Shown here piece by piece: positions 1 through 5,519 of a stretch of DNA of 6,477 nucleotides. Made by a program: the position numbers and the translations under genes. Numbering within the stretch: the stretch's first letter is position 1; every line of letters starts with the position of its first letter. The stretch is from contig CAZLQG010000037.1 of NCBI GenBank assembly GCA_964561655.1, positions 1 through 6,477 on the forward strand, written 5' to 3'. Below the pieces are notes generated by a model. It had not been told where the DNA came from, searched no databases, and saw only the letters and a list, made by a program, of their open reading frames with translations. Source of the DNA: CAZLQG01 sp964561655. GTDB lineage: Bacteria; Patescibacteriota; Doudnabacteria; UBA920.

Positions 1-123
1 ACGGTCCCAGCCCCCTGACCCGTTCCACCCCTCTGCTGTTATTCTCCCTTGGGGGTAGCGGGCCGGAGATTATTGAGATACCGTAAGAAAGATTCCTAAC
101 AACTAATTGATAATTGTTAATTT
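1..123. other. Unassigned segment upstream of purA, GC-rich then AT-rich
   Basis: Positions 1-70 are rich in C and G runs, and positions 71-123 are AT-rich. Two weak secondary structures are visible. ACGGTC (1-6) can pair with GACCCGT (17-23) with one bulge, and TAACAA (97-102) can pair with TTGTTA (114-119). A 27-codon open stretch in frame 3 ends with TAA at 84-86 and could be the tail of a gene entering from the left, but its composition is Pro/Leu-rich and it matches no family I recognise. The terminator that follows shows that some rightward transcript probably ends here. I cannot assign a gene. Confidence 0.3.
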
Positions 124-155
124 ATCCCGTCCCGATTTATCGGGACGGGATTTTT
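124..155 (+). terminator. Strong intrinsic terminator upstream of purA
   Basis: ATCCCGTCCCGAT (124-136) and ATCGGGACGGGAT (139-151) form a perfect 13-bp inverted repeat with almost no spacer, so the terminal pairs probably open into a four-base loop. A run of T (151-155) follows directly. This is a textbook intrinsic terminator for rightward transcription entering from the left. It ends only 16 bases before the purA start, so purA should be transcribed independently of whatever lies upstream. Confidence 0.9.
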
Positions 156-156
156 G

Positions 157-165
157 TGATATATT
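157..165 (+). promoter_or_regulatory. Extended -10 promoter element of purA
   Basis: TGA (157-159) directly followed by TATATT (160-165) fits an extended -10 element (TGn-TATAAT type). No good -35 is present: the 17-bp position holds TTATCG, inside the terminator arm. Initiation about seven bases downstream would fall on or next to the ATG at 172, giving a leaderless mRNA. This agrees with the absence of any Shine-Dalgarno sequence. The same TTTTGTGATA string precedes guaA. Confidence 0.55.
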
Positions 166-171
166 GATTAT

Positions 172-1659
172 ATGAAAAAAATTAAGTCATCTTTAAAACA
201 AAAAGCACTTTTAAAACAAATTTTTAAAAAACATCAAACCCTGACTGTAGTAGGCGGCAATTGGGGCGACGAAGGCAAGGGTAAAATCATAGATTTGCTT
301 ATGGAACATTATGATTTTACCGTCAGGTTCAGCGGCGGAGCGAACGCGGGGCATACTGTTAAGCTGCCTTCGGGCGTAGAAATTATCGGTCATTTAATCC
401 CTTGCGGCATCGCGCAAAATAAAACTTGCGTGCTCGGCCGGGGTGAGCTTATAGATTTGCGCCTGCTTAAAAAGGAGCTGGAAGAAAGCCAAAAGGCTTT
501 AAAAGGCAAGCTGCCGCCCGTTTGGGTAGACGAAATGTCCTCGCTTTGGACTCCCTGGCACGCGCTTTTGGAAGAATGGCTGGAATATTCAAGAGGCTCT
601 AAAAAAGTCGGCACTACAAAAAAGGCGATAGCTCCTTTGGAAGGTTTATTTAGGTTTAGGATTGCTCCTGTGGTGGGGCATATTTTTTTGCCGAAAAAAG
701 ATTTTGTAAAAGTTTTAACGCCTTTGTATGAGGTGCTGGAGCCGATTTTTAAGAAGATGAGGGTTGAAAAACTTATTCGCGGTAATGTCCCGTCGCCTGC
801 ACAAGTAGCCGAAAGCCTGCAAAAATTCCAGAATTTAGTCAGAAATAAAGTTACGGACACCTCTTTTGTTTTGGACAGAGCGCTTAAGCAGGGCAAAAGA
901 GTGATGTTTGAAGGCGCGCAGGCTGTAGGGCTTGATGTGCGCTTTGGTACTTATCCTTACGTTTCTTCCGGCCATTCAGTGGCCAGCGGAGCTCCTATAG
1001 GCACAGGCCTGCCTGTTCAGAGTTTTGACGCCACTGTGATGGTAGCCAAAGTTCTCCCCACGCGCGTGGGGATGGGGCCGTTTGTTTCGGAGATGTGGGA
1101 GAGAAAGGCCGCGGAAAGATTTCCAGTAGAAAACAAAGATTTGTTTGAAGGCAATCCCCTGAAAAGGTCAGAATTTTTAGAAAAGACACTCAGTAAAATA
1201 AATTCAGGCAAGGCTACGGGCAAAGATTATTCCAATTATTTTCAGGTTTTAGGCGACGAGCGCGGTGCGACCACTAGGCGCGGAAGAAGTGTAGGGTTTT
1301 TAGATATTCCGTGGCTTCGCTATGCTATTCGTATTAACCGGCCTAAGTATTTGGCGGTAACCCGTTTTGACATGCTTTCAAAAGTGAAGGCTATTCCTGT
1401 GGTTGTGGGCTATAAATATAAGGGTAAATTATTGGAGCCGGGCAAAATGCCCCTGGCTTGGAAACTTATGGGAGTGCGGCCGGTGGTAGAAAAATGGCCA
1501 TGCTGGAAGGAAGATATTTTTAATAGCGGGGAAGAGCCAAAACTTCCAGTTGGCGCCAGGAAATTTTTATCAAGAATGGAGCAATTATTAGGGGTGCCGA
1601 TTTTGCTTGTAGGGACCGGGCCTTCTAGGAATGCCATTGTGATAAGAAAAATCAAATAA
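172..1659 (+). CDS. purA: Adenylosuccinate synthetase, divergent long form
   Basis: Cytosolic enzyme of AMP synthesis that joins IMP and aspartate, using GTP, to give adenylosuccinate. Visible motifs: WGDEGKGK (31-38, with the catalytic Asp33), GGANAGHT (55-62, catalytic His61), GTT (147-149), FEGAQ (246-250), GTYPYV (259-264), TRVGMGPF (297-304), GATTRRGR (365-372, keeping the Arg pair that binds IMP and the GTP gamma-phosphate), TRFD (397-400) in place of the usual guanine-reading TKxD, and GTGPSR near the C-terminus. At 495 residues it exceeds the usual length of about 430. The excess is a Lys-rich N-terminal extension of about 24 residues and an insertion of about 40-50 residues around 308-360. 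The ATG at 172 is the only plausible start before the conserved core. The retained catalytic Asp argues against the PurZ-type 2-aminoadenylosuccinate synthetase. guaB follows after 45 bp. Confidence 0.95.
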   Translation: MKKIKSSLKQKALLKQIFKKHQTLTVVGGNWGDEGKGKIIDLLMEHYDFTVRFSGGANAGHTVKLPSGVEIIGHLIPCGIAQNKTCVLGRGELIDLRLLKKELEESQKALKGKLPPVWVDEMSSLWTPWHALLEEWLEYSRGSKKVGTTKKAIAPLEGLFRFRIAPVVGHIFLPKKDFVKVLTPLYEVLEPIFKKMRVEKLIRGNVPSPAQVAESLQKFQNLVRNKVTDTSFVLDRALKQGKRVMFEGAQAVGLDVRFGTYPYVSSGHSVASGAPIGTGLPVQSFDATVMVAKVLPTRVGMGPFVSEMWERKAAERFPVENKDLFEGNPLKRSEFLEKTLSKINSGKATGKDYSNYFQVLGDERGATTRRGRSVGFLDIPWLRYAIRINRPKYLAVTRFDMLSKVKAIPVVVGYKYKGKLLEPGKMPLAWKLMGVRPVVEKWPCWKEDIFNSGEEPKLPVGARKFLSRMEQLLGVPILLVGTGPSRNAIVIRKIK

Positions 1660-1662
1660 GGC

Positions 1663-1691
1663 TTGACATTTTATAAAATTAAGTGTAAAAT
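1663..1691 (+). promoter_or_regulatory. Consensus-like promoter of guaB
   Basis: A perfect -35 hexamer TTGACA (1663-1668), a 17-bp spacer and the -10 hexamer TAAAAT (1686-1691) lie in the 45-bp gap between purA and guaB. The -35 begins three bases after the purA stop codon. Transcription should start near 1698, leaving a leader of only about 6-8 bases before the guaB ATG at 1705. guaB therefore need not depend on purA read-through. No Shine-Dalgarno sequence is present. Confidence 0.85.
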
Positions 1692-1704
1692 CAAAAATTA
1701 TCTT

Positions 1705-3162
1705 ATGCTAAAAATTACTGAAGCCCTAACCTTTGATGATGTTTTATTAAAACCTCAATATAGTGAGGTAGTTCCGACTGAGGCTGAAACAAAAACGGTT
1801 TTTACGCCAAAAATCAAATTGAACATTCCAATCGTAAGCGCGGCCATGGACACAGTTACCGAAAGTGCACTGGCGATTTCTTTGGCGCAGGCCGGAGGCA
1901 TTGGAGTTATCCATAAAAATTTATCTATCGCAGAACAGGTAGTGGAAGTGGAAAAAGTAAAAAGAAGCGAAAGCGGTATGGTGGTTGACCCAATTGTTTT
2001 GTATCCCGATCAGCATATTTCCGAAGCACTTCAAATTATGCGGCAAAAGGGAATTTCCGGTTTTCCGGTGGTTGAAAAGAGCGGGAAGCTGGTAGGGATT
2101 CTGACTAACAGGGACTTGCGTTTTGAAAGCCGGATGAATTTGCCGGTGTCTCAAGTTATGACCAAAAAACTTATTACTGTTCCTCTGGGCACGAGTATGG
2201 AAAAAGCGAAGAAGGTTTTACACGAGCACCGGATAGAAAAGCTATTAGTGATAGACAGGAAGCGTCATTTAAAGGGACTGATTACTTTTACGGACATCCA
2301 AAAAGCGATTATGTACCCGAGCGCAACCAAGGATTCTTTGGGGCGTTTAAGAACGGCAGCGGCCGTTGGCGCCACGGGAGATTTTTTTGAAAGAGCCAAA
2401 GCGCTTATAAAGGCCCGGGTTGACGCCTTGGTGATAGACACGGCCCACGGGCATTCTAAAAGAGTTATAGAAGCCGCGCAAAAAATAAAGAGAGCTTTTC
2501 CCAAAATTCAGCTGGTAGCGGGCAATGTGGGAACCGCAGAAGGCGCTAGCGCTTTAATTAAAGCCGGGGTTGATGCGGTTAAAGTGGGAATTGGCCCGGG
2601 CAGCATTTGCACCACGCGCGTGGTTTCAGGCAGCGGTATGCCGCAGATTACCGCGATTATGGAGGCGGTTAAGGTTTGCAAAAAGGCGCGGGTGCCTTTG
2701 ATTGCGGACGGCGGAATTAAATTTTCCGGAGACATTACCAAAGCCATTGCCGCGGGAGCTGACAGTGTTATGATAGGCAGCCTGTTTGCGGGGACCGACG
2801 AAAGCCCTGGAGAAATCGTTTTGTATCAGGGTAGGAGCTATAAGACCTATCGTGGCATGGGCAGTATTGGCGCGATGAGGCGTGGAAGCAGGGACCGCTA
2901 TGGCCAGGATGGTTTGAGCGATTTTTCCAAACTGGTTCCGGAAGGCGTAGAAGGTCAGGTGCCTTATAAGGGTCCTTTAATATTTTTAGTAAACCAACTG
3001 GTCGGCGGGTTTAAAGCCGGGCTCGGCTACAACGGTGCAAAAAATCTTAAAGAACTGCAAAGAAAAGCGCAGTTTGTTTGCATCAGCAGCGCGGGTTTAA
3101 AAGAAAGCCACGTGCACGACGTGGTCATCACCAAAGAAGCGCCGAATTACAGACTGGATTGA
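1705..3162 (+). CDS. guaB: IMP dehydrogenase
   Basis: Oxidises IMP to XMP with NAD+, the committed step to GMP, in the cytoplasm. At 485 residues it has the standard bacterial length. The start LTFDDVLLKPQYS (8-20) is typical of the family, and SAAMDT (45-50) follows. A tandem CBS-domain pair inserts at roughly 93-205. The catalytic loop is GIGPGSICTTR (295-305) with nucleophile Cys302. DGG (335-337) contributes to the IMP phosphate site. The mobile flap carries GSRDRYGQ (394-401), including the Arg-Tyr pair that activates water, and EGVEGQVPYKG (413-423) is the conserved K+/dimer region. I chose ATG 1705 because the longer reading from TTG 1663 would start inside a perfect -35 box and add 14 residues unlike the family. 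It converges on guaA, which uses its product. Confidence 0.97.
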   Translation: MLKITEALTFDDVLLKPQYSEVVPTEAETKTVFTPKIKLNIPIVSAAMDTVTESALAISLAQAGGIGVIHKNLSIAEQVVEVEKVKRSESGMVVDPIVLYPDQHISEALQIMRQKGISGFPVVEKSGKLVGILTNRDLRFESRMNLPVSQVMTKKLITVPLGTSMEKAKKVLHEHRIEKLLVIDRKRHLKGLITFTDIQKAIMYPSATKDSLGRLRTAAAVGATGDFFERAKALIKARVDALVIDTAHGHSKRVIEAAQKIKRAFPKIQLVAGNVGTAEGASALIKAGVDAVKVGIGPGSICTTRVVSGSGMPQITAIMEAVKVCKKARVPLIADGGIKFSGDITKAIAAGADSVMIGSLFAGTDESPGEIVLYQGRSYKTYRGMGSIGAMRRGSRDRYGQDGLSDFSKLVPEGVEGQVPYKGPLIFLVNQLVGGFKAGLGYNGAKNLKELQRKAQFVCISSAGLKESHVHDVVITKEAPNYRLD

Positions 3163-3165
3163 TCT

Positions 3166-3256
3166 CTACGAAATACGAAATTAACGAACTACAAAAATAA
3201 AAGACCCAGCAAGCCAGCGGGTCTTTTTCGTATTTAGTAATTTTAGTATTTAGTAG
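3166..3256. repeat. Long imperfect inverted repeat between guaB and guaA
   Basis: The left arm 3166-3192 (beginning CTACGAAATACGAAA) and the right arm 3229-3256 (whose reverse complement begins CTACTAAATACTAAAA) are imperfect complements surrounding the terminator hairpin. Inside the left arm the unit ACGAAAT is tandemly repeated. In the right arm the unit TATTTAGTA occurs twice. This nearly fills the convergent intergenic region and would extend the terminator stem in either transcript. Confidence 0.6.
3200..3228. terminator. Bidirectional terminator between convergent guaB and guaA
   Basis: AAAGACCC (3200-3207) pairs with GGGTCTTT (3219-3226). An additional GC/GC pair inside closes a loop of about six bases. 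On the plus strand a run of T (3224-3228) follows. On the minus strand the complement of the A-rich stretch at 3193-3202 supplies a T-rich tail. It lies 37 bp past the guaB stop and 32 bp past the guaA stop, so it can end both transcripts. Confidence 0.85.
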
Positions 3257-3260
3257 ATGA

Positions 3261-4859
3261 TTATCCCCATTCAATCGTTACCGGCGGCTTATCGGAAATT
3301 CTATAAACAACTCCACCAACTTCTCTTATTTCATTCGTGATGCGTTGCGAGATATGCTTTAGAAATTTATAGGGCAGTTCCGCGGCTCGGGCGGTAAAGC
3401 CGTTCACACTCCAGACGGCCCATAAAGCTATTACATGACCTTCGGCCGCATTATCGCCTTTGGTGCAGGTGGTGTTTGACATTGTAACCACAGCTCCTGC
3501 CTGCCAGATTTCGTCGTATAATCCCCATTTGTGCAGCTCTTCAATATAGATATCGTCAGCTTTTCTAGCGGTATGAAGTTTTTCTGCCGTCACCTCGCCT
3601 TCTATTCTTACAATCAGCCCCGGTCCTGGGAAGGGGTGCCTATTTAAAAGCTCTTTGGGCACGCCGATTTCCTTGCCGATGTTCCGGCCGGTGTCTTTTA
3701 CGCAGTCAATTAGAGGGGAAAGCTCAGGGATTTTGAATTTTAGTCCCACATTATGGTGGATTTTAATTTGGGCCTTGCGCGCACCGCTAACGTAGCCACT
3801 GCCGGTTTCGGAAACGTCCGTGTAAAGCGTGCCTTGAGCCACAAAATCGGCTTTGAATTTTTTAGCCTCTGTTTCAAGAATTTTTTTATATACTTCGCGC
3901 ATCACTATCCGTTTATCACGCATCGCTTTTTTGCCTTTGAGAGCTTTTAAAAAGTCTTTGGTGGCGTTTATAATGTTTAGCTTTAGCCATTTTTGTTTGC
4001 CAAAATATTTTTTTACATGGATCTCGTCGTCCGGTCTGTCTATGCCTTTTATATAAACGCCCCTAATTAGTCCGGGGTTATGGTCGTGAGCGTGTTTTAA
4101 TAAATAGGCCACCACTGAAGAATCGCTGCCCCCGGATAGCGCCAGCAAAACTTTTTTACCGGCAATCTGTTTTCGCAAACAATCTATCTTTTCCTGGGCT
4201 GCGGATTTAGCCGGAAAAATGTCTTTGGCTCTGCAAATTTTAAATACAAAATTTTCATAAATCTTGGAACCATATTCAGTTTCCGTAACTTCCGGGTGAA
4301 ACTGTACCCCGTAGAGATGCTTGTAGTTGCCCGCGGAAACAGGGGCGTTTTCCGTAGACCCTAAAACTTTAATTTTGTTTCCTGGCTCTATCCTGTCTCC
4401 GTGGCTCTCAAGCACGTTGGAATATGCAGGAATTTTATCAAATAGAAGGGATTTAAATTTTGTTTTGAATTTGTGGGTGCCGAATTCTCGCTTGTCCGAA
4501 AGCGTTACGCGTGCGCCAATGTGGCGCGCCCACATCTGAAAGCCTAGGCAAATGCCCAGCACCGGGATTCCAAGACTGAAAATTCTTCCATCAAACGGCG
4601 GGTATTCGTAAGCCGAACTTGGCCCGCCGGAAAGCATAATGCCTTTGGGATTAAGTTTTTTTACATCAGCCGCCTTGATTTTGGAAGGGTCGGCAACTAA
4701 AGTGAATACGCCAAGCGCATCCAGCTTTTGTTTTATTAAATGGTCAAACTGGCTGCCCATGGCGAAAAGCAAAAAAACCTCTGAGGTTTTCCTTAAGGCT
4801 TTTTCAGCTTCAATTTCGTGAAGGGTTTTTTGGCTTACTTGGATAAGAGTTTGAATCAT
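3261..4859 (-). CDS. guaA: GMP synthase (glutamine-hydrolysing), single chain
   Basis: Converts XMP to GMP with ATP and glutamine-derived ammonia. It is 532 residues long, close to the usual 510-525. The N-terminal class I amidotransferase domain (about 26-210) has SGGP (77-80), GICLGFQ with nucleophile Cys104, and FHPE with His188 and Glu190, a complete triad. The ATP-pyrophosphatase domain has SGGSDSS (242-248; usually SGGVDSS), QGTLYTDVSETG (342-353), and HHNVG (368-372). The C-terminal dimerisation domain has HPFPGPGL (408-415) and ends in KPPVTIEW. Oddities: about 20 extra N-terminal residues, AMGSQ where DFGSQ is usual, and SNTTCTKGD (461-469) where the family normally has an RSVGVMGD-like loop. 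The ATG at 4857-4859 is supported by an extended -10 element just upstream. It converges on guaB, whose product XMP is its substrate. Confidence 0.96.
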   Translation of the reverse strand: MIQTLIQVSQKTLHEIEAEKALRKTSEVFLLFAMGSQFDHLIKQKLDALGVFTLVADPSKIKAADVKKLNPKGIMLSGGPSSAYEYPPFDGRIFSLGIPVLGICLGFQMWARHIGARVTLSDKREFGTHKFKTKFKSLLFDKIPAYSNVLESHGDRIEPGNKIKVLGSTENAPVSAGNYKHLYGVQFHPEVTETEYGSKIYENFVFKICRAKDIFPAKSAAQEKIDCLRKQIAGKKVLLALSGGSDSSVVAYLLKHAHDHNPGLIRGVYIKGIDRPDDEIHVKKYFGKQKWLKLNIINATKDFLKALKGKKAMRDKRIVMREVYKKILETEAKKFKADFVAQGTLYTDVSETGSGYVSGARKAQIKIHHNVGLKFKIPELSPLIDCVKDTGRNIGKEIGVPKELLNRHPFPGPGLIVRIEGEVTAEKLHTARKADDIYIEELHKWGLYDEIWQAGAVVTMSNTTCTKGDNAAEGHVIALWAVWSVNGFTARAAELPYKFLKHISQRITNEIREVGGVVYRISDKPPVTIEWG

Positions 4860-4868
4860 CTTAGAAGT

Positions 4869-4877
4869 ATTTTATCA
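4869..4877 (-). promoter_or_regulatory. Extended -10 promoter element of guaA
   Basis: On the minus strand TGA (4877-4875) precedes TAAAAT (4874-4869), an extended -10 nine bases before the guaA ATG. The surrounding string TTTTGTGATA is identical to that before purA. Only a T-rich, non-consensus sequence occupies the -35 position. The predicted mRNA would have a leader of only a few bases, and there is no Shine-Dalgarno sequence. Confidence 0.55.
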
Positions 4878-4891
4878 CAAAACCCTTAACT

Positions 4892-4920
4892 AAAAAATGC
4901 CCTCTTAAGAGAACATTTTT
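4892..4920 (-). terminator. Intrinsic terminator of tRNA-Ala
   Basis: Directly after the CCA of tRNA-Ala, the minus-strand RNA can fold as AAAAAUG-UU-CUCUU / AAGAG-GG-CAUUUUU, ending in a run of six U. The two central positions are U-G wobbles on this strand but would be C-A mismatches in a plus-strand transcript, so the structure favours leftward transcription. It separates the tRNA cluster from guaA. Confidence 0.8.
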
Positions 4921-4997
4921 TGGTGGAGATAAGCGGATTCGAACCGCTGACCTTCGCATTGCAAATGCGACGCTCTAACCAACTGAGCTATATCCCC
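4921..4997 (-). tRNA. tRNA-Ala (anticodon TGC)
   Basis: A complete 77-base cloverleaf with encoded CCA. The acceptor GGGGATA pairs with TATCTCC and includes the G3-U70 wobble that alanyl-tRNA synthetase recognises. The D arm is GCTC/GAGC. The anticodon stem TCGCA/TGCGA closes the loop TTTGCAA, which gives anticodon TGC. The T arm is AGCGG-TTCGAAT-CCGCT and the discriminator is A73. It lies 26 bp downstream of the small membrane protein gene and is followed at once by a terminator. Confidence 0.97.
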
Positions 4998-5001
4998 ATA
5001 G

Positions 5002-5029
5002 ATTTAAATTAATTAACTTAAGTTTAAAC
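5002..5029. repeat. Chain of four 8-bp palindromes
   Basis: ATTTAAAT (5002-5009), TTAATTAA (5009-5016), ACTTAAGT (5016-5023) and GTTTAAAC (5022-5029) are perfect palindromes joined end to end. They fill the gap between the small membrane protein and tRNA-Ala, and the last overlaps the protein's stop codon. Function unknown. It may be chance in AT-rich DNA, or part of the tRNA-Ala promoter region. Confidence 0.5.
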
Positions 5030-5245
5030 CGCTCCACCAGGCAGCATGCCAAATAGCCAAAGGGCGCTTAAAATACAAAGGCCCAAACCCACCAGCTTCC
5101 ACCAAGTATAAGTGCCTGCGCCAATGCCGGTGCCCAGATATTTTTCCGCGAGATCAATCTTGCCGGTCATATTAGTAACTTGCACCGAATATTTCATCAG
5201 CAGGATTCCAATTGCGAAAACAATGGGGGACAGAAAAAAGCGCAT
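5024..5245 (-). CDS. Small two-helix membrane protein of unknown function
   Basis: A 73-residue protein that I cannot assign to a named family. A hydrophobic segment at about residues 3-17 (FFLSPIVFAIGILLM) and a second at about 51-68 (LVGLGLCILSALWLFGML) flank a polar loop of about 30 residues with a Gly-rich turn (GTGIGAGTYTWWK, 38-50). The predicted form is a membrane hairpin. No catalytic motif, signal cleavage site or metal-binding pattern is visible. The start ATG (5245-5243) follows TTTAAT at 5256-5251 by five bases and has no Shine-Dalgarno sequence. It lies between tRNA genes on the same strand and may share their transcript. Membrane properties and clean codon structure support a real gene; its function is open. 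Confidence 0.75.
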   Translation of the reverse strand: MRFFLSPIVFAIGILLMKYSVQVTNMTGKIDLAEKYLGTGIGAGTYTWWKLVGLGLCILSALWLFGMLPGGAV

Positions 5246-5253
5246 AAAAGATT

Positions 5254-5377
5254 AAATTTCAAGATCCAAAATCCAAGTACCAAATAATTTTCCAAATCCC
5301 AAACCCCAAAATGTTTAGAATTTTTGATTTGTGATTTGTTTGTATTTTGGTGATTGTTATTTGTTATTTAATTTTTT
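5254..5377. repeat. AT-rich imperfect inverted repeat region
   Basis: The left half (5254-5312) is built from variants of a CCAAATCCAAA motif. The right half (5322-5370) is built from variants of TTTGTGATTTGTT. The halves are imperfect complements, so the region can form a long weak hairpin. No coding potential is visible. It separates the 3' tRNA half from the small membrane protein gene. Confidence 0.5.
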
Positions 5378-5418
5378 TGGTGGGCATGTCAGGAATCGAA
5401 CCTGAGACCTCGTCATTA
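5378..5418 (-). pseudogene. tRNA 3' half, starting in the anticodon loop
   Basis: On the minus strand this reads as the loop remnant ATAA, then TGACG (3' side of the anticodon stem), AGGTC (variable loop), a perfect T arm TCAGG-TTCGATT-CCTGA, the acceptor strand CATGCCC, A73 and CCA. No matching 5' half lies directly upstream; instead there is a hairpin-forming sequence and then intact tRNA-Ile. The loop remnant implies an anticodon ending in AT, as in Met or Ile tRNAs. Its acceptor strand pairs with that of the 5' half at 5573-5605 except for one A-C mismatch and one G-U wobble. This could be a broken gene or one half of a split tRNA. Confidence 0.75.
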
Positions 5419-5421
5419 TTT

Positions 5422-5440
5422 GCCCCGTGGAATTTGGGCA
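5422..5440. repeat. Left arm of nested inverted repeats around tRNA-Ile
   Basis: GCCCCGT (5422-5428) is the exact reverse complement of ACGGGGC (5566-5572). AATTTGGGCA (5431-5440) is the exact reverse complement of TGCCCAAATT (5515-5524). The two lie in nested order around tRNA-Ile. The outer pair sits at the junctions with the two tRNA halves. The inner right copy includes the 5' acceptor strand of tRNA-Ile, so this sequence could compete with its folding. Confidence 0.65.
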
Positions 5441-5442
5441 TA

Positions 5443-5519
5443 TGGTGGGCACGGATGGACTTGAACCATCGACCTCTTCATTATCAGTGAAGTGCTCTAA
5501 CCAACTGAGCTACGTGCCC
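5443..5519 (-). tRNA. tRNA-Ile (anticodon GAT)
   Basis: A complete 77-base cloverleaf with encoded CCA. The acceptor is GGGCACG/CGTGCCC, perfectly paired. The D arm is GCTC/GAGC. The anticodon stem CTTCA/TGAAG closes the loop CTGATAA, giving GAT. The T arm is GATGG-TTCAAGT-CCATC and the discriminator is A. It has no obvious promoter of its own and is probably read from the promoter at 5640-5668. It sits between the two tRNA halves. Ile(GAT) and Ala(TGC) are the pair often found in rRNA spacers, but no rRNA is present here. Confidence 0.97.

Noticed and set aside
1..40. Minus-strand GGGTCAGG string resembling the 5' side of the SRP RNA (ffs) core
   Set aside because: The GGAAGG tetraloop region and the AGCAGC strand that must follow are absent in the visible sequence.
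3..86. Possible C-terminal end of a protein gene entering from the left, ending in TAA at 84-86
   Set aside because: Only 27 codons are visible, frame 2 is also open for much of the stretch, the residues are Pro/Leu-rich and no family is recognised. The terminator behind it is compatible with it but not proof.
390..896. Open reading stretch of 168 codons on the strand opposite purA
   Set aside because: It lies entirely within the well-supported purA gene. It is a Ser/Leu/Phe-rich antisense shadow without motifs.
172..1659. PurZ-type 2-aminoadenylosuccinate synthetase instead of PurA
   Set aside because: The catalytic Asp in WGDEGKGK is present; PurZ proteins typically replace it. There is also no phage context.
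3160..3162. Alternative genetic code with TGA read as Gly, as in Gracilibacteria/Absconditabacteria
   Set aside because: guaB ends with TGA at the expected family C-terminus, and no in-frame TGA occurs inside any gene.
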